This document shows, one piece after another, positions 8,844-15,868 of a stretch of DNA of 15,868 nt. How positions within the stretch are numbered: the stretch's first letter is position 1; each line of letters starts with the position of its first letter. The stretch spans positions 1 to 15,868 of the forward strand of contig CAKSHT010000039.1 of NCBI GenBank assembly GCA_934457235.1, read 5' to 3'. A program made the translations under genes and the position numbers. The notes beneath the pieces are model-generated. The model saw only the letters and a list, made by a program, of their open reading frames with translations. It searched no databases and was not told where the DNA came from. The stretch comes from an uncultured Oscillospiraceae bacterium. GTDB taxonomy: Bacteria; Bacillota; Clostridia; Oscillospirales; Ruminococcaceae.

Positions 8844-9770
8844 TCAGCCCTTTGCCATTGCAGCAACTTCGGAAGCGAAATCATCCTGCTTCTTCTCAAT
8901 ACCCTCGCCGCGCTCATAGCGAACGAAAGAAACAACCTTGATAGAAGCGCCGGCAGCCTTAGCCTCAGATTCAACGTACTTGCCGATAGTCATTGTATCG
9001 TCCTTGAAGTACTTCTGATCCAGCAGGCAAACTTCCTCGAAGTACTTTCTGAGACGACCCTCAACGATCTTCTCAAGTACGTTTTCGGGCTTGGGCTTAG
9101 CAGACTGAGCGTTCTCAGTCTTTACGAGACCCAGCTGAACCTCTTTCTCGTTAGCCAGTACGTCAGCAGGGATATCATCCTGGGAAACATACTGAGCATT
9201 CAGAGCGGTGATCTGGAGTGCTACGTTCTTACCGCATGCGAGAACGGTTGCATCATCGGGCTTGTCGGTATCAAGCTTAACCAGTGTACCGAGTCTGCCG
9301 CCATCGTGCATGTAAGGTACGAGTGTGCCAGTCATCTTGGTGAAACGACGGATATTCATGTTCTCGCCAATAGTAGCGATCTTCTCGGTCATATATTCTG
9401 CAACAGTCTGAGAACCGCCAGCTACTGTGCAGTTCTTGAGTGCCTCAACGTCAGCAACATCGTTAGCAAGGATAGTATCGGTAATGGTTTCAACCAGCTC
9501 AAGGAACTTGTCACTCTTAGCGCAGAAGTCGGTCTCGCAGTTGATCTCAACGATAACGCCGTTTGTGCCGTTTACCTTAGCCTTAACGATACCCTCGGCA
9601 GCGATTCTGCCTGCCTTCTTGGCAGCCTTTGCAAGGCCCTTTTCACGAAGGATCTTGACAGCCTCATCTCTGTTGCCGTCAGCCTCAACGAGCGCTCTCT
9701 TGCAGTCCATCATGCCGCAGCCGGTCATTTCGCGAAGTTCTTTTACGTCGCTTGCTGTAATATTAGCCAT
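8844..9770 (-). CDS. tsf: Translation elongation factor Ts
   Basis: The guanine-nucleotide exchange factor that releases GDP from EF-Tu during protein synthesis. The 308-residue product has the N-terminal UBA-like domain (about 1-55, with MTGCGMMDCKRALVEADGN) and the core dimerisation/exchange region with the conserved ETDFCAKSDKF (79-89). Its length is usual for Firmicutes. The ATG has AAAGGAG 7 bases upstream. It follows rpsB by 45 bases with no terminator between, so the two are co-transcribed, the common bacterial arrangement. Codons are strongly biased, as expected for a translation gene. Confidence 0.97.
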   Translation of the reverse strand: MANITASDVKELREMTGCGMMDCKRALVEADGNRDEAVKILREKGLAKAAKKAGRIAAEGIVKAKVNGTNGVIVEINCETDFCAKSDKFLELVETITDTILANDVADVEALKNCTVAGGSQTVAEYMTEKIATIGENMNIRRFTKMTGTLVPYMHDGGRLGTLVKLDTDKPDDATVLACGKNVALQITALNAQYVSQDDIPADVLANEKEVQLGLVKTENAQSAKPKPENVLEKIVEGRLRKYFEEVCLLDQKYFKDDTMTIGKYVESEAKAAGASIKVVSFVRYERGEGIEKKQDDFASEVAAMAKG

Positions 9771-9815
9771 TTTTGTTCTCCTTTATTTAATTTTTGTATA
9801 ACGTCCGTATATGGA

Positions 9816-10547
9816 TTACTCAGCGTCCTCAGCGGGAGCAGCCTGCTCCTCAGCAGCGTCAGCGGTACCCTGCTTAGCAGAGATGATAGCGTCAGCCATA
9901 GCGCCTGCGATCAGCTTTACAGCTCTGATAGCGTCGTCGTTGCCGGGGATCACATAGTCGATCTCATCGGGGTCGCAGTTTGTATCAACGATAGCTACTA
10001 CCGGGATACCGAGCTTCTTAGCCTCAGCTACTGCGATCTTCTCCTTGCGGGGGTCAACTACGAACAGAGCGCCGGGGAGCTTCTTCATGTTCTTGATACC
10101 GCCCAGGAACTTCTCAAGCTTTTCGATCTCAAGATTGAGCTTGATAACTTCCTTCTTGGGGAGCAGGTCGAATGTACCGTCAGTTTCCATGGTGTGAAGC
10201 TGCTCAAGTCTTGCGATTCTTCTCTGAATGGTCTTGAAGTTGGTCATCATACCGCCGAGCCATCTAGCATTTACATAGTGAGCGCCTGCGCGGGTAGCCT
10301 CTTCCTTGATGGAATCAGCAGCCTGCTTCTTGGTGCCTACGAAGAGAACCTCGCCGCCGTTTGCAGCTACTTCGTGAATGAAGTTATAAGCCTCGTCGAG
10401 CTTTCTAACGGTCTTCTGAAGGTCGATGATGTAGATGCCGTTTCTCTCAGTGAAGATATAGGGAGCCATTTTAGGATTCCATCTTCTGGTCTGATGACCG
10501 AAGTGTACGCCTGCTTCGAGAAGCTGCTTCATAGATACTACTGCCAT
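9816..10547 (-). CDS. rpsB: 30S ribosomal protein S2
   Basis: A small-subunit ribosomal protein of 243 residues, needed for late 30S assembly and mRNA binding. Family signatures are present throughout: the N-terminal [20 protein letters not shown], the central [16 protein letters not shown], and [12 protein letters not shown] followed by [15 protein letters not shown]. The C-terminus ends in an acidic Ala/Glu-rich tail. The ATG at 10547 is chosen because GGAGG (10556-10560) lies 8 bases upstream and S2 homology begins at once. The frame stays open another 41 codons upstream into the leader, but that stretch matches nothing in S2. Confidence 0.97.
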   Translation of the reverse strand: MAVVSMKQLLEAGVHFGHQTRRWNPKMAPYIFTERNGIYIIDLQKTVRKLDEAYNFIHEVAANGGEVLFVGTKKQAADSIKEEATRAGAHYVNARWLGGMMTNFKTIQRRIARLEQLHTMETDGTFDLLPKKEVIKLNLEIEKLEKFLGGIKNMKKLPGALFVVDPRKEKIAVAEAKKLGIPVVAIVDTNCDPDEIDYVIPGNDDAIRAVKLIAGAMADAIISAKQGTADAAEEQAAPAEDAE

Positions 10548-10676
10548 TTGTTTTTCCTCCTGATTTTGGTTTATAAAAGTGATTTTCCTCCACGGCTGAA
10601 CGTCCCGGACGCGTGAGCGCACCGACGGAACGGCTGCACCGTGTGTGTATTTGTGCATAGTATTCCGCACACTTAC
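10548..10676 (-). promoter_or_regulatory. rpsB 5' leader, possible autoregulatory site
   Basis: About 129 bases lie between the predicted transcription start and rpsB. Near the 5' end TGTGC/GCACA can form a short stem. GGAGGAAAA occurs twice on the minus strand, at 10552-10560 (the working Shine-Dalgarno) and at 10583-10591, 31 bases further upstream with no start codon nearby. S2 is known to repress its own operon through the leader in some bacteria; I cannot match this leader to a described structure. Confidence 0.4.
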
Positions 10677-10682
10677 TTGAAT

Positions 10683-10711
10683 ATTATATCACATTCAGGC
10701 TTTTTTTTCAA
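10683..10711 (-). promoter_or_regulatory. Sigma-A promoter for rpsB-tsf
   Basis: On the minus strand TTGAAA (10706-10711), a 17-base spacer and TATAAT (10683-10688) form a strong vegetative promoter, with an A tract in the upstream part of the spacer. The start would be near 10676. It begins 16 bases beyond the ylmC-like stop, so rpsB-tsf has its own promoter. Confidence 0.88.
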
Positions 10712-10726
10712 TAAAATTCTATTCGG

Positions 10727-11017
10727 CTATTTTAACAAATTTCCCAATCCCTTGCCGCGCTTTCTCGGTGATATTGACGGCGTATCACATGATACAAGTA
10801 TCGTATCCTCTCCGATCACCTCAATATCGCACCATTTGATACAGATATCATCTTCCCTGCCGAAGATCCCGAAGAATTTAGCCCTGCCATACACGACGAG
10901 TCTGCATATCTTAGCCGTGCAGCTGTCGAACTCTATATCGTCCGGGAAGCCTATCCTGCACCCGTTGCGTACGTTTATTATCTCCTTGCAGCGGATATCG
11001 TTGAAGCTGTACACCAT
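10727..11017 (-). CDS. YlmC/YmxH family PRC-barrel protein
   Basis: A 96-residue cytoplasmic protein of the YlmC/YmxH family, annotated as sporulation-related in Firmicutes and carrying a PRC-barrel-like fold. Family sequence runs through most of its length: VYSFNDIRCKEIINV, GCRIGFPDDIEFD, KICRLVVYGR, FFGIFGREDDICIKWCDI and VIGEDTILV. Residues 84-96 are a basic extension (RKRGKG). The molecular role is not settled for the family, and B. subtilis has two paralogs, so no symbol is assigned. The ATG has GGGGTG (11023-11028) upstream. It lies 72 bases after the transporter gene and just before the rpsB promoter. Family membership in a non-pathogenic clostridial lineage does not prove that the organism sporulates. 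Confidence 0.88.
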   Translation of the reverse strand: MVYSFNDIRCKEIINVRNGCRIGFPDDIEFDSCTAKICRLVVYGRAKFFGIFGREDDICIKWCDIEVIGEDTILVSCDTPSISPRKRGKGLGNLLK

Positions 11018-11030
11018 ACTATCACCCCGT

Positions 11031-11069
11031 TGCAGGATATGCAGGCAATTGCAGAATTATGCAGAAATC
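11031..11069. repeat. Four short direct repeats, about one helical turn apart
   Basis: TGCAG occurs at 11031, 11040, 11050 and 11060, giving units of 9, 10 and 10 bases. They sit in the 72-base gap upstream of the YlmC-family gene, directly before its ribosome site. Such phasing can mark a multi-site protein binding region, or may be a decayed microsatellite. The repeats are seen directly; function is unknown. Confidence 0.45.
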
Positions 11070-11089
11070 CGCCGGACAAGCGCCGCGGC

Positions 11090-12205
11090 TCACGCGAAAA
11101 TCGCGTTGAATCCGAACTGCGCCACTAGCAATACGGCAAGCACGACAAAGTTATATACCGTGAAATCCAGAAAATATCGTCCCTTCTTCGCGCCGTCGGA
11201 CGCGCAGTAAAGCTTGAAAGATATCAGACTTGCCAGGGACGCTATGAGCGTTCCAAGTCCGCCGATATCAACGCCGAGCATCAGCTGCCCGGCATTCTGC
11301 GTAAATCCCGACAGCATGACCGCGCAGGGCACGTTGCTTATCACCTGGGACAGAGCCGCTCCGACAAGCATTTCCTTGCCGGACACAGCCCCGCTTATAA
11401 GCTCCCTCACCGCCGGTATCGCCGAAATATTCCCGACGAAAACAAAGAAACACACGAACGTGCCGAGCAGCGCGTAATCTACCCGCGCAAGCACACGGAA
11501 ATCAGCAATGATAACGCATACCAGCGTGACAGCAAGCGTGATACGCCAGTCAAGCAGCCTTACAACGGTGCACAGGCTGGCAGCTGCGGCAATGCTGAAA
11601 AGTACGACCTGCAATTTGCGGGGGTTCTCTGCGGCTTCCGTCCGGGTTGATTTTTCAAGCGGCTCCGACGGAATAAGCAGCGCGGAAGCCACCACGATAA
11701 GCAGACTCAGAACAGTAGGCGGCAGCATTGTGCCGAAGAAATCTCCAAGCGGCATTTCGTAATGCGAATAAATGTACAGGTTCTGCGGATTTCCCATCGG
11801 CGTAGCCATCGAGCCGAGATTCGCCGCGGCGGTCTCCAGGATTATAGTGCGCACCGTGACCTCCGGGCGTCCGCGGAACATCGTTATCGTCAGCGGCACG
11901 AGCGTGATCAGCGAAACGTCGTTAGTCACGAGCATCGCCAGGAAAAAGCACATCAGCGACAGCGCCGCGCCCAGGGTACGGGTATTGTGGAAGCGCCCCG
12001 TCAGCGCTCCGGACAGCTTACGGAATGCCCCGACGCTCCCGAAGCCCTGCACCGCCGCCATAAGGCAGAAAAGAAGCCCCAGGGTTGACCAGTCCACGTT
12101 TCCGAGGTAATCCGCGTTCGGCGGGACGAATATCATTGAAATGAGCGCCGCCGCAAACGCTATGCAAAGTACGGCTTCCTTTTTTATAAACTTTATTACT
12201 GCCAT
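11090..12205 (-). CDS. SLC13/ArsB-like (ion transporter superfamily) permease
   Basis: A 371-residue integral membrane protein with about ten hydrophobic segments, of the ion transporter (IT) superfamily that includes the SLC13/DASS dicarboxylate, CitMHS and ArsB permeases. Visible marks are TND (94-96) in a helical break, ATPMGNPQN (134-142) and SNVPCAV (290-296). These are the two inverted-repeat hairpin regions that bind ion and substrate in this superfamily. The usual second-half glycine-rich stretch (GGLGTL, 315-320) follows. It is slightly shorter than most SLC13 members (about 430-470), close to some ArsB-like forms. Substrate cannot be read from sequence; arsenite, citrate, other carboxylates or sodium/proton exchange are all possible. 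The ATG has GAGAGGG a few bases upstream. No arsR or arsC is nearby. It follows the GGDEF gene after 50 bases that contain a hairpin. Confidence 0.82.
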   Translation of the reverse strand: MAVIKFIKKEAVLCIAFAAALISMIFVPPNADYLGNVDWSTLGLLFCLMAAVQGFGSVGAFRKLSGALTGRFHNTRTLGAALSLMCFFLAMLVTNDVSLITLVPLTITMFRGRPEVTVRTIILETAAANLGSMATPMGNPQNLYIYSHYEMPLGDFFGTMLPPTVLSLLIVVASALLIPSEPLEKSTRTEAAENPRKLQVVLFSIAAAASLCTVVRLLDWRITLAVTLVCVIIADFRVLARVDYALLGTFVCFFVFVGNISAIPAVRELISGAVSGKEMLVGAALSQVISNVPCAVMLSGFTQNAGQLMLGVDIGGLGTLIASLASLISFKLYCASDGAKKGRYFLDFTVYNFVVLAVLLVAQFGFNAIFA

Positions 12206-12220
12206 ATATCCCTCTCAAAT

Positions 12221-12252
12221 CAAGCGCCGGCTCAATCACGAACCGGCGCTTG
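12221..12252 (-). terminator. Hairpin between GGDEF gene and permease gene
   Basis: A perfect 10-bp stem, CAAGCGCCGG (12221-12230) with CCGGCGCTTG (12243-12252), with a 12-base loop lies between the two minus-strand genes. On the minus strand it is followed only by ATTTGA, a poor T tract, so it may be a weak terminator, a processing site or a 3'-end protector. Its 3' arm ends about 9 bases before the permease ribosome site. Confidence 0.5.
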
Positions 12253-12255
12253 ATG

Positions 12256-13359
12256 TCAGTCAACTATAATTACGTTCTTTCCGCTTGCCTTGCCTTTGTA
12301 AAGGCGCTTATCTACTGTGTTCAGCAGATCGTCCACGGCTGTGCCGCCATCACGGCTCTCGGCAAATCCGAATGTCATTGATACATTGACCGCCCCGCCG
12401 TCGTACACGATACCGAGCGAATTTATACCAGATTTTATCCGGCTGATGAACGGCAGGCATTCATCAGCTGTGCCGTGCATTATCATCAGTATCTCCTCGC
12501 CGCCCCAGCGGCATGCGATGGCATTCTCCGGCAGTCCGTTAATGATGGTCTGCGCAACGGTTTTCAGCACGATATCGCCGCATTCATGTCCGTAATTATC
12601 GTTTACCTTCTTGAAATCGTCAATGTCGCCCATCACTATGCAGAATGGCTCACTGCTGTCCTTAAGCTCGTTCAGCATTCCGTTGAGGCTGTGGCGGTTG
12701 TACAGCCCGGTCAGCGCGTCGTGCGTTGCGGTGAAATTAAGGCGCTCATTGGTTTCATTCAGCTTCTTGATAAGGGAATGTATCTCAATAATGAACAGCG
12801 TTGAAAATCCGAACAGCAGAACAAGGTTGAATACGATATTGACCGCGCGTATCATGTCCACCTCGCATCTTTCGAGTTCGCGGCGCGTAGCGTAATACAC
12901 GGGCGTACAGAGATGGTCAGTAAGAAGTCCCGCCGTCAGAAACGCCAGCGAAACCAGCGTGAAAATTATCGTCCAGCGCTTGAACACGTCATTGCTGCAT
13001 GTAAGAAACAGATAGTACAGCACCACCGGTATCGTCATCATCGTATACAGGAAGAAACATGTATCCGCGCCCAGGAACAGCGTGCACAGGAACGCATGTA
13101 CGCTTATTTCAAAGTACATCACGCGTATCCATGCAAGAGCGCGTCTTTCAAAGCTGTCCTTGATGCATATTGCGCCTATAACTATGTACAGTGTAACGCT
13201 GAAAACATTGAATATCGCCATGGTGTACAGCTTTATGATAAAGAATATCACAAGGAACGTCAGGTGCATGAACGCGCCTGAAAACGCAGCCGCCTTGTAT
13301 TTCAATGACTTGTCGATACGCAGGTCAAGAATATCGAATCTGTTATTTGCCCCGCTCAT
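12256..13359 (-). CDS. Membrane-anchored GGDEF-domain protein (putative diguanylate cyclase)
   Basis: A 367-residue protein with about six transmembrane helices (roughly residues 25-190) and a C-terminal GGDEF domain (about 205-367). The domain begins ATHDALTGLYNRHSLNG, continues with MGDIDDFKKVNDNYGHECGD and has the signature loop RWGGEEI (GGEEI at 286-290). GGDEF domains make the second messenger cyclic di-GMP from two GTP. GG(D/E)EF is the active form; here the last position is Ile, which is uncommon, so activity is likely but unproven. No RxxD inhibitory site is present at the expected distance before the motif. The membrane part resembles a sensor of unknown ligand. The ATG at 13359 is preferred over an in-frame GTG at 13368, because GGAG (13371-13374) is 11 bases from the ATG but directly abuts the GTG. 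Confidence 0.88.
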   Translation of the reverse strand: MSGANNRFDILDLRIDKSLKYKAAAFSGAFMHLTFLVIFFIIKLYTMAIFNVFSVTLYIVIGAICIKDSFERRALAWIRVMYFEISVHAFLCTLFLGADTCFFLYTMMTIPVVLYYLFLTCSNDVFKRWTIIFTLVSLAFLTAGLLTDHLCTPVYYATRRELERCEVDMIRAVNIVFNLVLLFGFSTLFIIEIHSLIKKLNETNERLNFTATHDALTGLYNRHSLNGMLNELKDSSEPFCIVMGDIDDFKKVNDNYGHECGDIVLKTVAQTIINGLPENAIACRWGGEEILMIMHGTADECLPFISRIKSGINSLGIVYDGGAVNVSMTFGFAESRDGGTAVDDLLNTVDKRLYKGKASGKNVIIVD

Positions 13360-13414
13360 TTTCCCCACTCCAATTTAATAGTATTCATATAATATTTACC
13401 ATATCACATTTTAT

Positions 13415-13443
13415 ATTATAAAACGATTCGACATAAATTTCAA
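13415..13443 (-). promoter_or_regulatory. Sigma-A promoter for the GGDEF gene
   Basis: On the minus strand TTGAAA (13438-13443), 17 bases and TATAAT (13415-13420) form a good vegetative promoter, with a start near 13408 and a leader of about 49 bases. It may also serve the downstream permease if the hairpin at 12221-12252 is read through. Confidence 0.82.
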
Positions 13444-13502
13444 GCCTTTTTTAAGAATATTTAAACTTTTTCCCAAAACATAAAAAAATATTGCTTACCC
13501 CC

Positions 13503-13531
13503 TTGAAAATTTGGAATAAGTATGATAGAAT
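13503..13531 (+). promoter_or_regulatory. Sigma-A promoter for the GH31 gene
   Basis: TTGAAA (13503-13508), 17 bases and TAGAAT (13526-13531) fit a vegetative promoter with a start near 13538. It is 60 bases from the opposing GGDEF promoter. The 240-base divergent spacer otherwise holds only AT-rich sequence and the operator described next. Confidence 0.75.
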
Positions 13532-13545
13532 AAGAACATCGGGTG

Positions 13546-13559
13546 TGTAAACGATTACC
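13546..13559 (+). promoter_or_regulatory. Cre / LacI-family operator after the GH31 start site
   Basis: TGTAAACGATTACC matches the catabolite-responsive element consensus TGWAANCGNTNWCA at 13 of 14 positions, failing only at the last base. It has the GTAA/TTAC dyad around a central CG typical of LacI/GalR-family operators, and GGGT/ACCC outside extends the symmetry. Lying about 8-21 bases downstream of the predicted start, it would block transcription when bound, by CcpA or by a dedicated sugar repressor. No regulator gene is in the window. Confidence 0.65.
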
Positions 13560-13598
13560 CGCCCATCACGGAGAAATAATTCACGGAGGATTACACCA

Positions 13599-15868
13599 AT
13601 GAAGTATGCAGACGGATTATGGCTGAACAAGCCCGGCTACGGCGTAAACTACGCAACACAGATGTATGAGGTAACAGCAGATGAGACCTCCATCAACGTG
13701 CTTGCCACAAACCAGTGGATCGGCAACAGAGGCATGACACTTGGCGGCCCTGTTCTTGAGATCACATTCACTTCCACACTGGAGAACACCATCAAGGTTT
13801 CCATTGACCACTACAAGGGCAGAGTACATAAGTCCCCGGACTTCAACCTCAACGAGGACAAGAACTTCAAGCCCGTCATCAAGGAAACTGACGGCGCATT
13901 CGAGCTTCTTTCCGGCAACACAAAGGTAGTTGTCGCAAAGGGCGGCGCATGGGATATCAAGTACTATTACAACGACAAGCTCCTCACCAAGGAAGGCTGG
14001 CGCACCACCTCATACATAACCGAGGATCAGTGGAAAACCAACGAGCGCATGGCAAACGACCAGATGAAGCCGTTCTTCTCCCACGACGAGACCGCTGACG
14101 GCGCCGTAATGCGCGAGATGCTGAACATCTCCGTCGGCGAGAACCTCTACGGCTTCGGCGAGAAGTTCTCCACCTTCGTTAAGAACGGTCAGACCGTCGA
14201 GGTATGGAACAACGACGGCGGCACAAGCTCCGAGCAGAGCTACAAGTCCATTCCGTTCTATGTATCTTCCAGAAACTACGGCGTGTTCGTAAACCACCCT
14301 GAGAAGGTAACATTCGAGGTTGCAAGCGAAACAGTTTCCAAGGTGGCTTTCTCCGTTCAGGGCGAGCACCTGGAATACTTCGTTATCGGCGGCGAAAAGC
14401 TGACCGACGTAGTTTCCACCTACACCACGCTGACCGGCAAGCCCGCACTCACTCCGGCTTACACATTCGGTCTGTGGCTGACCACTTCCTTTACCACCAA
14501 CTATGACGAGGCTACAGTTTCCAGCTTCATTGACGGTATGGCTGAGCGCGATATCCCGCTGGAGGTATTCCACTTCGACTGCTTCTGGATGAAGGAATTC
14601 AACTGGTGCGACCTCACATGGGACAAGAGAATGTTCCCCGACCCCAAGGCTATGCTCGACAGACTGAAGGCAAAGGGTCTGGAGATCTGCGTATGGATCA
14701 ACTCCTACATCGCACAGCGCTCCTCCATGTTCGATGAGGGCGTAAAGGGCGGCTACTTCCTCAAGACCAAGGACGGCAGTGTATGGCAGGGCGACATGTG
14801 GCAGCCCGGTATGGCTATCGTTGACTTCACCAACCCGGCTGCATGCGAGTGGTATAAGGGCAAGCTGCGCACACTCTGCGAGATGGGCGTAAATGCGTTC
14901 AAGACCGACTTCGGCGAGCGTATCCCTACCAAGGACGTTGTTTACTACGACGGCAGCGATCCCTACAAGATGCACAACTACTACACCTATCTCTACAACA
15001 AGTGCGTGTTCGAAGTGCTTGAGGAATTCTACGGCAAGGACAAGGCCTGCCTGTTCGCGCGTTCCGCTACAGTAGGCGGTCAGCAGTTCCCCGTACACTG
15101 GGGCGGCGACTGCTTCTCCAACTACGAGTCCATGTGGGAGACTCTCCGCGGCGGTCTGTCCCTCTGCATGAGCGGCTTCGGCTACTTCAGCCACGACATC
15201 TCCGGCTTTGAGGCTCAGGGTACTCCCGACCTCTACAAGAGATGGTGCGCATTCGGTCTTATGTCCTCTCACTCCAGACTGCACGGCAACAGCTCCTACC
15301 GCGTTCCGTGGAACTTCGACGAGGAGAGCTGCGACGTACTCCGCCACTGGACAAAGCTCAAGGGCAAGCTGATGCCTTACCTCTGGACGCAGGCTCACAA
15401 GACACACACCACCGGCGTTCCGATGATGAGAGCCATGGTTATGGAATACTCCGACGATCCCGCTACCCTGTCCCTCGACCGTCAGTACATGCTCGGCGAC
15501 AACCTGCTGGTTGCTCCGGTATTCAACGAAGAGGGCATTGCTGACTTCTATGTACCCGCAGGCAACTGGACCGATATCCAGAGCGGCAAGGTATACGAGG
15601 GCGGCAAGTGGTACTCCACCAAGAACAACTATTTCGAAATGCCTGTACTCGCTAAACCGAACAGCATCATGGCTTACGGTAACTTCGAGCGCGCATTCAC
15701 CTACGCTTACGGCGATAAGGCTGACATCGTTATCTACCAGCTTGAGGACGGCAAGTCCGCTGAAACTACCATCTACGATGCTGACAGCAACGTAGTGCTG
15801 ACTGTAAAGGCTGTACGCTCCGGCGATACCATCAAGGTAACAGCGACCGGCTCCGCTAAGGACTATAC
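13599..15868 (+). CDS. yicI: GH31 alpha-xylosidase, YicI type (3' end outside window)
   Basis: A glycoside hydrolase family 31 enzyme that releases alpha-linked xylose from the non-reducing end of isoprimeverose and xyloglucan oligosaccharides. The 756 codons seen here have no stop; E. coli YicI has 772, so little is missing unless there is an added domain. The N-terminal beta-sandwich spans about 1-240 and the catalytic barrel about 245-600. The nucleophile is Asp437 in KTDFGERIP and the acid/base is Asp504 in HWGGDCFSNYESM. The KTDFGERIP and YDGSDPYKMHN segments point to alpha-xylosidase rather than alpha-glucosidase. There is no signal peptide, so it acts in the cytoplasm on imported oligosaccharides. 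GGAGG (13585-13589) lies 9 bases before the ATG; TCACGGAG also occurs 15 bases earlier (13566-13573). Codons are highly biased, suggesting strong expression. Confidence 0.93.
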   Translation, partial: MKYADGLWLNKPGYGVNYATQMYEVTADETSINVLATNQWIGNRGMTLGGPVLEITFTSTLENTIKVSIDHYKGRVHKSPDFNLNEDKNFKPVIKETDGAFELLSGNTKVVVAKGGAWDIKYYYNDKLLTKEGWRTTSYITEDQWKTNERMANDQMKPFFSHDETADGAVMREMLNISVGENLYGFGEKFSTFVKNGQTVEVWNNDGGTSSEQSYKSIPFYVSSRNYGVFVNHPEKVTFEVASETVSKVAFSVQGEHLEYFVIGGEKLTDVVSTYTTLTGKPALTPAYTFGLWLTTSFTTNYDEATVSSFIDGMAERDIPLEVFHFDCFWMKEFNWCDLTWDKRMFPDPKAMLDRLKAKGLEICVWINSYIAQRSSMFDEGVKGGYFLKTKDGSVWQGDMWQPGMAIVDFTNPAACEWYKGKLRTLCEMGVNAFKTDFGERIPTKDVVYYDGSDPYKMHNYYTYLYNKCVFEVLEEFYGKDKACLFARSATVGGQQFPVHWGGDCFSNYESMWETLRGGLSLCMSGFGYFSHDISGFEAQGTPDLYKRWCAFGLMSSHSRLHGNSSYRVPWNFDEESCDVLRHWTKLKGKLMPYLWTQAHKTHTTGVPMMRAMVMEYSDDPATLSLDRQYMLGDNLLVAPVFNEEGIADFYVPAGNWTDIQSGKVYEGGKWYSTKNNYFEMPVLAKPNSIMAYGNFERAFTYAYGDKADIVIYQLEDGKSAETTIYDADSNVVLTVKAVRSGDTIKVTATGSAKDY

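Noticed and set aside
9306..10616. A 436-codon plus-strand frame over tsf and rpsB
   Set aside because: It is antisense to two certain translation genes with strong codon bias, which commonly creates long opposite frames; the product has no family features.
14010..15407. A 465-codon open frame antisense to the GH31 gene
   Set aside because: It mirrors the biased codon use of a clear GH31 gene, shows no recognisable domain and has no convincing ribosome site.

Overview
The window (about 15.9 kb, moderately GC-rich genes separated by AT-rich spacers) looks like chromosomal DNA of a Gram-positive, strictly anaerobic gut or rumen Firmicute, most likely of the Ruminococcus / Oscillospiraceae type. 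The grounds are consensus sigma-A promoters (TTGACA or TTGAAA, 17 bp, TATAAT), strong AAAGGAG-type ribosome binding sites, a YlmC/YmxH-family sporulation protein, a lipobox lipoprotein and a YicI-type GH31 glycosidase. The genus is an inference. I see no CRISPR array, transposase, integrase, tRNA or rRNA.

Layout. (1) Bases 1-210 hold no credible gene but carry six consecutive stem-loops, the last a strong intrinsic terminator. A secreted protein of unknown function follows (290-1681). (2) A perfect promoter and a short two-hairpin leader precede aguB (N-carbamoylputrescine amidase) and aguA (agmatine deiminase), which together turn agmatine into putrescine. A lipoprotein with a transglutaminase-like domain follows, apparently in the same transcript, and ends at a terminator near 5230. 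(3) A second perfect promoter drives ilvB-ilvN-ilvC, the first two steps of valine/leucine/isoleucine synthesis. ilvC carries an unusual lysine/alanine/proline-rich tail. (4) Converging on ilvC from the minus strand are tsf and rpsB (elongation factor Ts and ribosomal protein S2), with their own promoter and leader. Upstream of these on the same strand lie a YlmC/YmxH-family gene, an SLC13/ArsB-like ion transporter and a membrane-bound GGDEF protein. (5) A divergent AT-rich spacer (13360-13598) holds one promoter in each direction and a cre/LacI-type operator just after the rightward transcription start. It serves a GH31 alpha-xylosidase gene that runs off the right edge of the window.

Most genes are recognisable housekeeping or metabolic genes. 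The items most worth a second look are the hairpin array at the left edge, the histone-H1-like tail on ketol-acid reductoisomerase, the linkage of putrescine synthesis to a transglutaminase-like lipoprotein, the hairpin-plus-terminator leader of the agu operon, and the sugar-type operator before the GH31 gene. I did not find a clear, wholly new multi-gene system.
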